Below, piece by piece: positions 56,723-64,000 of a DNA stretch of 64,000 nt. Numbering within the stretch: position 1 is the first letter of the stretch; the number at the start of each line of letters is the position of its first letter. Source of the DNA: Shewanella woodyi ATCC 51908 (GTDB lineage Bacteria > Pseudomonadota > Gammaproteobacteria > Enterobacterales > Shewanellaceae); NCBI RefSeq assembly GCF_000019525.1, contig NC_010506.1, positions 4,960,001 to 5,024,000 on the forward strand, in the 5' to 3' direction. The position numbers and the translations under genes were made by a program. The notes under the pieces are model-generated. The model saw nothing but the letters and a program-made list of their open reading frames with translations, was not told the origin of the DNA and searched no databases.

Positions 56723-57634
56723 ATGCCAGATCTTAACGGTATGATGCTGTTTGCAGCGGTTGTTAGAGCCAAAGGCTTCTCTCAAGCCGCCCGTGAAATT
56801 GGCATGCCAAAATCAACCATAAGTCGTAAGGTTGCTCAATTAGAGGAGCAACTTGGAGTCAGATTACTGCAGCGAGACACTCGAAATTTGAGTCTCACTC
56901 AGGTGGGTGCACTCTTTTTTCAGCACTGTACTAGCATCAGTGATGAGATTGAAGCAGCTAAGGCCACCATTGAAAATACCCATAATGATGTATCTGGGTC
57001 ATTAAGAGTCGCGATCCCTGTCTCATTCAGTCAGGAGCTGATTGCCAACTTGTGCAGTAGTTTTATGCGTCTTTACCCAAATATCGAATTAGATGTGCAG
57101 TTTACTGACAGAGAGGTGGGGCTGGTAGGTGAAGGTTACGACATTGCGATTAAGTATGGGCCGCTGCAATCATCCGATCTGGTGGCGCGCTTACTTCTGG
57201 AGCGACAGCCTATTTTGGTCGCCAGTCCAGGTTACCTTAAAGCCAACGGCACACCTGCAACACCACAGGAGTTGATGGAGCATAGCGGGATCTTATTGGG
57301 TACTTCTCGCTCGGCACCTATCTGGCCTCTAGGTAAAGGCGCTAGAAAAACCATGGTCAGCTTTAAGCGTAAAGTCAGGGTCAATAGTGCAGTCATGGTC
57401 AAGCAGTTAGTTCTGGATGATTTTGGCATCGCCATGCTATCTAATTCTGTGTGTAAAAATGAGCTAGCCAGTGGCTCACTGGTTCCCCTATTGCAAGAGT
57501 GGCCAATTGAGCCAATTAAGGTCTATGGAGTCTATTCCAGCAGGCGACAGCTGGCTGCTAATATCAGTGTTTTTCTCGACTTTTTTACCAAACGTTTCAA
57601 TAGCCATGAGTCACTGCAGTCGTTAATGATGTAA
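56723..57634 (+). CDS. LysR-family transcriptional regulator
   Basis: A 303-aa LysR regulator. The N-terminal HTH is clear (FSQAAREIGMPKSTISRKVAQLEEQLGVRLLQR, in pieces), and the C-terminal two-lobed effector domain has typical PVSFSQELIANL and DIAIKYGPLQSSDLVARL segments. It is divergent from the carboxylase gene with 117 bases between starts, so it probably regulates it and itself. Effector unknown. Confidence 0.93.
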   Translation: MPDLNGMMLFAAVVRAKGFSQAAREIGMPKSTISRKVAQLEEQLGVRLLQRDTRNLSLTQVGALFFQHCTSISDEIEAAKATIENTHNDVSGSLRVAIPVSFSQELIANLCSSFMRLYPNIELDVQFTDREVGLVGEGYDIAIKYGPLQSSDLVARLLLERQPILVASPGYLKANGTPATPQELMEHSGILLGTSRSAPIWPLGKGARKTMVSFKRKVRVNSAVMVKQLVLDDFGIAMLSNSVCKNELASGSLVPLLQEWPIEPIKVYGVYSSRRQLAANISVFLDFFTKRFNSHESLQSLMM

Positions 57635-57725
57635 TACTGCTCCTATAAACATAGCTATCCCATAGATAGCAGATACAAAAAAGACGCAACAAACTAGTGC
57701 GCCTGAGACGAAAATGCCAAAGTCT

Positions 57726-59036
57726 CTAAAAACGATATGGGAAGCGTAAACTCACCTGATAATCGGGAGAGTCTTCAGTTAAACCAGCACCAATATTAGT
57801 CACCATTGAGAGTGAGTCACTCAATGCCAGTGTCGCCCCGATACCTAAGGTCGCAGTATTCGTATCTGAGCGCGGAATATCTTCCCAAGCAAATCCTTGC
57901 GTCCTCTGTTTTGTTTTAGAGTAAAACCTTTGATTAAAACTCATGCCTAAACTCATCTTCTCCGACACGGCAAAGGCTAGACCTACGCTGTAGTCGATAT
58001 AATCCCCCAGATCTATCTCACCGGGAGAGTTCCCCTCAAGTCCTGACAGATCACCAAACTCACCCGGCAGAGACCAACCGTAATTGAGGTTGAAGAAGAC
58101 GATGGCAGGATCATAGGTCTTAGCAATACTAAACCCTGTGGAGATCCCCCACACTCCTGACCCTGTAGCTATCTCAGTTGGATAAGTTAAATTGGCTGTT
58201 GGAGATGACGCTAGCGGAATACCAAAAGGGTGTTTCCCAGTAGGCGCCTTAACCCTGACATTCCACACCAAATCTGGCCAGCCACTCCCCTCTTTGACTA
58301 AACGATAGTAAGCCGCAACGCTCATATCACCAATCTCACCACCATCAGTTTCTGCGGTCTCGTAGCGCTGACTTGAGTTCCCCTCGCCAACAGAGTCATA
58401 TTGATTCCAGCGATACATAACGGGAATATTCATCTCAAACTGCCAACGATCTGTTGCGCTATAACGAGTCACCAGATCCATCTGTATCGTATTGGAACGG
58501 ATCCTGTCTAAATTAAGGTTGCCAAGAAAGATCGCATCTAGCGCCAGAAATCCCCTTAATACCAGATCTTTTCGGCTGTAGTAACTGTAAGTAAATGAGG
58601 TCTCAACAGTGAGAGGACGGTCAAACACATTATGGGCCTCCTGAAGTACATCCTCTGTACTACGCCCCCTGTCTGGTGCTTTTTTCTTGGTAGAACTTTG
58701 ACTGGAAACTGTTTCAGCTCCAGTGCTAACTTGTGCTTTGGCTACAGGCTGGCGTTGAATACTTGCATCTCTACTACCCACTGGCTTTTGATTGGCATCA
58801 CCACTTTTCAAGTTAGCCTCTTTGGTCAAAACCTGTCTGGCAATATGGTTTATCGCTTGTTGTTGCTGTTTTAGCTGCTTATTAAGCATGATGAGTTGAC
58901 GTTTTAACTGAGCTATCTCTTGCTCTTCTGTCACTGTTTTTTGTACTTCAACACCCTGTGCAAAACTCAAGTTAGTGAGTAAGCATAGAGGTGAAAAAGT
59001 AACTAAAATCCCGGCATTTATCCTTGTAAGTTTCAT
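57726..59036 (-). CDS. fapF: FapF-like outer-membrane amyloid pore
   Basis: A 436-aa protein matching the FapF layout: signal peptide (LVTFSPLCLLTNLSFAQG), a coiled coil (VTEEQEIAQLKRQLIMLNKQ, about 36-60), a Ser/Gln/Lys-rich linker, and a beta-barrel from about 140 to the terminal SLRFPYRF. FapF forms the pore through which amyloid subunits leave the cell in Pseudomonas (established). It is last in the operon, 208 bases after fapE. The assignment rests on domain order and context as well as sequence. Confidence 0.8.
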   Translation of the reverse strand: MKLTRINAGILVTFSPLCLLTNLSFAQGVEVQKTVTEEQEIAQLKRQLIMLNKQLKQQQQAINHIARQVLTKEANLKSGDANQKPVGSRDASIQRQPVAKAQVSTGAETVSSQSSTKKKAPDRGRSTEDVLQEAHNVFDRPLTVETSFTYSYYSRKDLVLRGFLALDAIFLGNLNLDRIRSNTIQMDLVTRYSATDRWQFEMNIPVMYRWNQYDSVGEGNSSQRYETAETDGGEIGDMSVAAYYRLVKEGSGWPDLVWNVRVKAPTGKHPFGIPLASSPTANLTYPTEIATGSGVWGISTGFSIAKTYDPAIVFFNLNYGWSLPGEFGDLSGLEGNSPGEIDLGDYIDYSVGLAFAVSEKMSLGMSFNQRFYSKTKQRTQGFAWEDIPRSDTNTATLGIGATLALSDSLSMVTNIGAGLTEDSPDYQVSLRFPYRF

Positions 59037-59244
59037 CAGACTATTCCTTTAGCTATGCTTCTAGTATCCCTGAAGTAGCCTTTTTAATATTTCATGGCAT
59101 TTTCTAAAGCCTATATGCAGTCAGTTATTTATATATTTATTAGCTGATTAAGCACTAGGCTGTGCATTGTTAATTTTTTCCTTTTAATTTCATTAAACCT
59201 CCTACCGATGTGCTTTCTCTAACCTGAGTTAACCCTTGAAATGC

Positions 59245-59961
59245 CTACAACCCCAAAACAATAAGATCGTTAATATGCTGCGCCATCAATTGATTATGTT
59301 GGCTCGCAATATCCACTCCCTGATAACGGATCATCGCTTGATTGCTCACCCCATGAAAAGCGCCGCCAATATTGATAGATTGTATTAACTGCCCATTGCC
59401 ATTATTGATAACAACTCCCTGAGTCGCACTTCCGCCAGGCAACGACACTTGGTAGCCCAATCCTCCAGGCTGAGTTGAGAACACCACATGGCCATCACCG
59501 CTGATCAAGGTTTGACCTATGTCAAACTGAGCTCCTCCAAGGGCTTGCAACCTACCTTCACCGATATCCATATCATTGAGTGCTCTGTTTTGATCGCCCG
59601 CGATCTGAATTTTCTGCTGCAGGCCTGTCTGTTGACCAAGGCTGGTTAACGATACTGAAGATCCATCAGACACAGTCACAGGCTCCTCTATACTCACTAC
59701 CACAGCGGGTGAATCCCCCAGCAGACTTAACTCCACCTGCATCTGTACCTGCCTTGAGACCCCTTGAGCGGTTAGATATTGAGTTCGCATCTGCAGGCCA
59801 AAATAGTAGTCTTGTCCACTTTGTGTGTACTTACCTCTCATCGTCGCCAACACTTCGTCCGGCAACTCAAGCTTATTGTTAGTAAAGTCGAGGTTTAACT
59901 CTGACGCTTCAAGCGGCACCGCCACTGCCGTACATAAGCAAGCCATCCATAGATATTTCAT
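59245..59961 (-). CDS. fapE: FapE-like amyloid accessory protein
   Basis: A 238-aa secreted protein with a Sec signal (MKYLWMACLCTAVAVPLEASE). The body is rich in Gly, Gln and Asn with repeated short motifs such as GLQQKIQIAGDQNRAL and GGAFHGVSNQA, consistent with a FapE equivalent that travels with fibrils. It is 8 bases downstream of fapD. The assignment is from position and composition, since FapE proteins are poorly conserved. Confidence 0.75.
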   Translation of the reverse strand: MKYLWMACLCTAVAVPLEASELNLDFTNNKLELPDEVLATMRGKYTQSGQDYYFGLQMRTQYLTAQGVSRQVQMQVELSLLGDSPAVVVSIEEPVTVSDGSSVSLTSLGQQTGLQQKIQIAGDQNRALNDMDIGEGRLQALGGAQFDIGQTLISGDGHVVFSTQPGGLGYQVSLPGGSATQGVVINNGNGQLIQSINIGGAFHGVSNQAMIRYQGVDIASQHNQLMAQHINDLIVLGL

Positions 59962-59969
59962 CCTTCCTC

Positions 59970-60686
59970 CTAAAGCATGTCTGAATACGCGAACCCAAAC
60001 TCCATTAGCTCCGCATCGGTTAATGGCTTATGGGTAGATAAAGCCCGATAAGTGAGTCTGGCCCGAGGTTGCAGCAGCTTGTTCTGCTTGTCGTACTCTT
60101 TACCAATGACCACAAATACAACCCGATTCCACTTCTGAACAAACTCATCCAGTGCCATTATCCTATTTCCTAACGCAGGATCTCCCAGATAGACCAGTCC
60201 ATCCTCTACACGCCTTAACACCACAAAATGGTGATAACCAGAGTCGTTTAACAGTACAATCGCAGGGATCTTCAGTAGCAGTAGCTCCTCATCACTTATG
60301 TTGTAGCCTCGCCCTCTGAATTCACGGGCAGTAAGGTATCGCTTCATATCCAGCAGAGAAAACCCCTGCTGTTTAACCACATCAATATCGGCTGATTCCA
60401 ACATGCCAAGCAATACACTCTGCTCAGTTATCTCATCATTGCCATAAGCGTACTTAAGTATGCTCGCAAGGCTCGCGGCCCCACATGAAAAGTCTGTTTT
60501 CTGCTCTATCACATACTCAAAACGACGCTCACGTATACTCTGTATCTCTTTGCTATAACTCCCCATGCCTTTGACTAAACCGTCAAGTACCATCTCAGCG
60601 GCAACCAAAGAAAAAATGGGAATAGATAACAGAGACACAAGTACGACAATTAATGTGTATTGCAAAAAGATATTCATCTGAATCAT
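59970..60686 (-). CDS. fapD: FapD-like C39-family peptidase
   Basis: A 238-aa protein with an N-terminal membrane anchor (YTLIVVLVSLLSIPIFSLV) and a C39-type cysteine peptidase. The catalytic Cys is C68 in DFSCGAAS, the His is H153 in YHHFVVL, and Asp D169 is in LGDPALG. In the Pseudomonas fap operon FapD occupies the same place and has the same fold. It likely processes or gates amyloid subunits in the periplasm. An intrinsic-terminator-like hairpin lies just before it. Confidence 0.88.
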   Translation of the reverse strand: MIQMNIFLQYTLIVVLVSLLSIPIFSLVAAEMVLDGLVKGMGSYSKEIQSIRERRFEYVIEQKTDFSCGAASLASILKYAYGNDEITEQSVLLGMLESADIDVVKQQGFSLLDMKRYLTAREFRGRGYNISDEELLLLKIPAIVLLNDSGYHHFVVLRRVEDGLVYLGDPALGNRIMALDEFVQKWNRVVFVVIGKEYDKQNKLLQPRARLTYRALSTHKPLTDAELMEFGFAYSDML

Positions 60687-60696
60687 TGACCTTAAA

Positions 60697-60718
60697 AAGG
60701 GGGAGTAAACTCCCCCAA
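60697..60718 (-). terminator. Terminator or attenuator between fapC and fapD
   Basis: On the reverse strand an 8-bp stem GGGGGAGT / ACTCCCCC with a two-base loop is followed by TTTTTAAGG. It lies 15 bases after the fapC stop and 11 bases before the fapD start, and would make the subunit transcript far more abundant than the downstream export genes. Confidence 0.75.
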
Positions 60719-60732
60719 AATTAACCTGAGTA

Positions 60733-61797
60733 TTATTCAGAAATAATAGTGCCAGCCGCCGAGATAGCAGTTAAAGCCAAGCTGTTTGCTTGAAGGTTAC
60801 TGGTACCTGACGCCATATTCACCCCAATATTACCGCTAGCACCGGCAAACGCTGTTCCGGATATAGAAGCTGTATTGTTGGTCTTTTGAGTCACAGTTTG
60901 AATAAAGAAAGGTAGTTGACCGCTGACAGTACCACCGAGCGCTAGATCTCCCTCTTCAGCAAAGGTCAAACGCTCATCACCAGTTGCATTATCGCCATCA
61001 ATATCGATATGACCCCAAGGTTCAGTACCTGGACCGTCATGTTCAATATTACCGGTCCAGATCTCAGGGTAGTATGCACCGGTATGGGTTGCTGTACCTT
61101 CATAGGTACCTGATGCATCAAGTGCGAGATTGACATCAATATACTCCACAGAGTCCTGTACAACCCCCATGTTGTAAGTGCCATTCGCCATCGCCATCTG
61201 CACGTTAGAGACTGAAGCTTCCCCTAGGTTTCCGCTGTAAGATGACAGGGCCATATTGTTAGCCTGTACATTGTTATTGCCCGATGCCACATTCACACCG
61301 ATATTACCTGAGGCTCCCTCAAATGCAGCGCCAGAAACCGATGCAGTATTGGTTGAACCATAATTGAACACGCCGTTATAAACGCTGGACTGCTGACTAA
61401 ATACCTCTGCGTCACCTGAGCCGAAAGCAAAATCGGCATCAATAGAAGCTAATGCAGCTGAGTTAGCCTGAACGTTGTTATCACCAGCTGCTACGTTTAC
61501 TCCAATATTACCCGTAGCTTCACTAAATGCATTTTCCCCAATGGAACTATCATTATCGTGATAACTGTTGTCTGTCATGTTTCCACTGGAACTCTGGTTA
61601 TTTTCAACCACAGCCATTCCTAAACCATTAGCCTCAATCTGACCACTGATCCTGACAACACCTTTATATTTTAAGTCTTTCTCAACATTGACAGTTTTGG
61701 TCAGAGTGACGTCACTGTCTGAATATTCATCTGCATTTACAAAGGTTGAACCACTAATTGCGGCAGCTATACTAAGCACCAAAGTGAGTTTTTTCAT
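60733..61797 (-). CDS. fapC: FapC-like major amyloid subunit
   Basis: A 354-aa secreted protein with signal peptide MKKLTLVLSIAAAISG. It carries three copies of the Fap amyloid repeat at about 90-118, 158-187 and 316-345, each with a G-N-I-G-V-N-x-A(S)-G-x-x-N-x-Q-A-N core followed by ALxS(A)I. Variable linkers rich in Ser, Asn, Gly and acidic residues join them, the last being about 130 residues long. There are no cysteines. The start at 61797 is preferred over the ATG five codons earlier because GGAG lies nine bases before it. This pattern is diagnostic of FapB/FapC proteins, and the larger, later copy is the best FapC candidate. Confidence 0.85.
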   Translation of the reverse strand: MKKLTLVLSIAAAISGSTFVNADEYSDSDVTLTKTVNVEKDLKYKGVVRISGQIEANGLGMAVVENNQSSSGNMTDNSYHDNDSSIGENAFSEATGNIGVNVAAGDNNVQANSAALASIDADFAFGSGDAEVFSQQSSVYNGVFNYGSTNTASVSGAAFEGASGNIGVNVASGNNNVQANNMALSSYSGNLGEASVSNVQMAMANGTYNMGVVQDSVEYIDVNLALDASGTYEGTATHTGAYYPEIWTGNIEHDGPGTEPWGHIDIDGDNATGDERLTFAEEGDLALGGTVSGQLPFFIQTVTQKTNNTASISGTAFAGASGNIGVNMASGTSNLQANSLALTAISAAGTIISE

Positions 61798-61822
61798 CTT
61801 TTCTATCTCCATTTATGATGAT

Positions 61823-62407
61823 TTAATTCCCACTGGACAACTGCAGTGAGAATCGGTTTATGGCGGTGTTGCCATCGCCAGAAATTTGATTAAGTTGGAC
61901 GATCCCTTGGACTTCAGAGAAACTATCAAGAGCGATATCTGTTGAATTTGAGGCCTGCTGTCCGACAGAAATCGGACTTGGTGAGCTCGATACTTGAGTC
62001 AAAGCGCTATCACTTAATCCAAGCGCACTTAACCCAAGTCCATTTACGGTTGCCAGTTCAATTGTGCCTAAGTTTGCTTGGGTATTACCTCTACCACTAA
62101 CTTGGTTAATACCAATTAAACCTTGGGCGCCGACAAAAGCCTGGCTTTCAATAACGCTGGAGTTAATGGACTCATATTCATCGAGGATTGGATCGTTGAA
62201 CAAACTTTCCTGAATGGATAACAAGGTGACGCTAGGGCCAATGCTGTGAGCATTGGCTTGTACATTTTGATCCCCCGCAGCGATATTAACCGCGGTGCGC
62301 CCCTGTACATTTTGAAACGATCCTGAGCCTATACTGCTCGTTTGATCTGTGTAAGCCGAGTGGGAGAGTCCCATCATAGACAGGGCTACAAAGTATCGAA
62401 TATCCAT
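61823..62407 (-). CDS. fapB: FapB-like minor amyloid subunit
   Basis: A 194-aa secreted protein (MDIRYFVALSMMGLSHSA signal) with three Fap-type repeats at about 31-57 (GRTAVNIAAGDQNVQANA), 91-117 (GLIGINQVSGRGNTQANL) and 163-189 (GIVQLNQISGDGNTAINR). It is the first gene of the operon, 25 bases before fapC. In Pseudomonas, FapB is thought to nucleate FapC. No FapA equivalent precedes it here. GAG lies before the ATG. Confidence 0.82.
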   Translation of the reverse strand: MDIRYFVALSMMGLSHSAYTDQTSSIGSGSFQNVQGRTAVNIAAGDQNVQANAHSIGPSVTLLSIQESLFNDPILDEYESINSSVIESQAFVGAQGLIGINQVSGRGNTQANLGTIELATVNGLGLSALGLSDSALTQVSSSPSPISVGQQASNSTDIALDSFSEVQGIVQLNQISGDGNTAINRFSLQLSSGN

Positions 62408-62443
62408 ATTTCACTCAAATCCATGTGTGTAGACTTAAGTAAG

Positions 62444-62463
62444 TAGCAATTGCGATGCCAAAA
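62444..62463 (-). promoter_or_regulatory. Sigma54 promoter of the fap operon
   Basis: The reverse strand reads TTTGGCATCGCAATTGCTA, with GG and GC separated by exactly ten bases, matching TGGCAC-N5-TTGCW closely. Transcription should start near 62434, about 27 bases before the fapB start. The adjacent gene encodes a sigma54 activator, which supports function. Confidence 0.8.
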
Positions 62464-62572
62464 AAATAAACCTTATATTTCAATATATTAGTTAGAATCG
62501 GATTTCTTACCGTCTTATTTTTGAGATCGCAATTTTATAAGTTATTGTTTTTTAATAATCTTATTTTTTATC

Positions 62573-63913
62573 TTAATTCTTATTTTTTAGACACAGCTCC
62601 TCTGACTGGTCAATATCGTGTTTTTCCAATAGTCGGTACAAGGTAGCTCTAGAGATCTGAAGGTGCACGGCAGCCTGCTCTGCGTGGCCATTACTAAACT
62701 GCATTGCATTAATAATTGCCGTTCGCTCAACTTGATTTTTCAACACCTTTAATGGCAACAGCTCTACCTCTTTAATGCTAAGTAGATCCAATGCAGCTGC
62801 ATTTACCCTACCTTTATCGCTTAATACCACAGCACGTCTCACTCGGTTTATCAGTTCACGCACATTACCAGGCCAATCATGCCTTTGAAGTGCACGGCAT
62901 GCATCATCGGTCAGATGACAACCTGGAAAATCAAACTCCCTAGCAAACACATCAACAAATTGTCTGGCTAAAGGGAGGATATCTTCACTGCGCTGTTGCA
63001 AAGTCGGAGTATTGAGCGTAACGCCATTAAGACGATAGTAGAGATCTAACCTAAACTCCCCTTTCGAGATCGCAACATCGAGATCAATATGAGTCGCAGC
63101 CAAAATACGAACATTAGCTTTACAAGCACCAGTGCCTCCTACTTTGTCGAACACACCTTCTTGCAGAAAGCGTAGCAAATTAGCTTGCTGATCCAACGGA
63201 AGGTCGCCAATTTCATCAAGAAAGAGTGTGCCAGTATCTGCTAACTCAATTTTTCCTTTTCGCTCAGCCACAGCGCCAGTAAAAGCCCCCCTAGCATGAC
63301 CAAAAAGTTCAGATTGCACTAACCCCGATACCATAGAGCCACAATTCACGGCAACAAAAGGCCCTGAAGAACGACGTGACTCTTGGTGAATGTTAAGTGC
63401 GACCAACTCTTTACCAGTGCCACTTTCGCCACGGATCAAAACTGGAATATCGGTCGGTGCGACACGACTAATCTGCTCATCCAGAGCCTGCATAACAGGA
63501 GAGTGGATCAACATAGATTCATTTTCTGATTTTAAACTTGATTGGCTTATTCGTTTCAGAGTAGAAAGACCGGAGGCATGACCTAACATCCTAAAAAATC
63601 TTCCGTGATCTATAGGCTCAGTATGGTAATCCCAAGCGTACTTACCTATTACTCTTTTGATATCTGTATTTTTAAGCTGTTGGCGATTGACGATAATTAC
63701 AATTAGCATGTGGGAGTGGATCCCATCGAGTAAACGCTCGATCAATATAAGATCGCTACAACCTCTTAGATCTATGACTCCCAGATGTTGATTGCTTTCA
63801 CAAATCCCTTCCAACTCTTTAAAATCACAATGAGTGATCTGATATCCATCTCTTTTGATACTCTGATACAAGCAATCATCATAGTGTTGACTGACTAACA
63901 GAAGGTTCTTCAT
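62573..63913 (-). CDS. Sigma54-dependent activator (VpsR/FapR-like)
   Basis: A 446-aa enhancer-binding protein. Residues 1-130 form a receiver-like domain without the usual phosphorylation Asp in a clear acidic pocket. The AAA+ domain has Walker A RGESGTGKEL (about 158-167), the sigma54-contact loop GAFTGA and Walker B DTGTLFLDEIGDL. A Fis-type HTH lies near the end (AVHLQISRATLYRLL). Layout and length resemble VpsR, a c-di-GMP-responsive biofilm regulator. The intact GAFTGA argues for genuine sigma54 dependence. It sits upstream of the fap operon on the same strand and probably controls it. Confidence 0.88.
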   Translation of the reverse strand: MKNLLLVSQHYDDCLYQSIKRDGYQITHCDFKELEGICESNQHLGVIDLRGCSDLILIERLLDGIHSHMLIVIIVNRQQLKNTDIKRVIGKYAWDYHTEPIDHGRFFRMLGHASGLSTLKRISQSSLKSENESMLIHSPVMQALDEQISRVAPTDIPVLIRGESGTGKELVALNIHQESRRSSGPFVAVNCGSMVSGLVQSELFGHARGAFTGAVAERKGKIELADTGTLFLDEIGDLPLDQQANLLRFLQEGVFDKVGGTGACKANVRILAATHIDLDVAISKGEFRLDLYYRLNGVTLNTPTLQQRSEDILPLARQFVDVFAREFDFPGCHLTDDACRALQRHDWPGNVRELINRVRRAVVLSDKGRVNAAALDLLSIKEVELLPLKVLKNQVERTAIINAMQFSNGHAEQAAVHLQISRATLYRLLEKHDIDQSEELCLKNKN

Positions 63914-64000
63914 TGATCCCCCTAAAAATCTTATTTATAGGTCCAGCCATCCCATTACTACCCTGTTAAGATGACTTGTATGGTACTCTCTCTACTGTCC

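Noticed and set aside
1..64000. CRISPR arrays, tRNA or rRNA genes, intact insertion sequences, prophage genes
   Set aside because: Searched by eye and not found. No direct-repeat/spacer pattern, tRNA-like cloverleaf or transposase was recognised.

Overview
The window looks like chromosomal DNA of a marine gammaproteobacterium, most likely Shewanella. The evidence is a minimal napDAB nitrate reductase set without its own quinol oxidase, a single-chain multidomain acetyl-CoA carboxylase close to rimK and nap, a moderate-to-low G+C content, and CRP/FNR-type promoter sites. No rRNA, tRNA, CRISPR array or intact insertion sequence was found.

Layout. (1) 16-3771: metH. (2) 3772-6139: a gene-poor accessory stretch with hairpin repeats, a small secreted hypothetical protein and an AT-rich leader carrying a perfect CRP-type palindrome. 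(3) 6140-16843: a polymorphic-toxin island. It has a secreted 636-aa protein with a duplicated N-terminal domain, a Tat-signal protein that consists of an RHS core end plus a toxin-like tip, a 1267-aa YD-repeat shell protein that stops exactly where that core should begin, two SUKH (SMI1/KNR4) immunity-like proteins, a WG-repeat protein and a lipoprotein. (4) 17312-24619: a mixed region with a DUF418 membrane protein, a TM2 protein, an anchored glutaredoxin-like protein, a small four-cysteine secreted peptide, secreted hypotheticals, a delta-class carbonic anhydrase, a DMT transporter and a hydrolase-OsmC fusion. (5) 25030-32347: a BCCT transporter, a BLUF photoreceptor and an ABC exporter/AttH-like operon. 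(6) 32737-36013: napDAB with CRP-, FNR- and NarP-like sites upstream. (7) 36206-43513: a hydantoinase/DUF917/TonB-receptor operon facing a MalT-like LuxR regulator. (8) 43748-51736: a lipoprotein with a divergent AraC regulator, an overlapping porin/periplasmic binding protein/diguanylate cyclase operon, and a zinc-protease-RimK fusion. (9) 52046-57634: single-chain acetyl-CoA carboxylase with a divergent LysR regulator. (10) 57726-63913: a Fap-type functional amyloid operon (FapB, C, D, E and F equivalents) with a sigma54 promoter and an adjacent sigma54 activator.

The two most interesting systems are the permuted RHS locus and the Fap amyloid operon. In the RHS locus, the shell and the core-plus-tip are separate genes in reversed order and the tip has its own Tat export signal. 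The Fap operon can be read from promoter to attenuator: a sigma54 promoter, two amyloid-repeat subunits, a terminator-like hairpin after the major subunit, then the C39 peptidase, accessory protein and outer-membrane pore.
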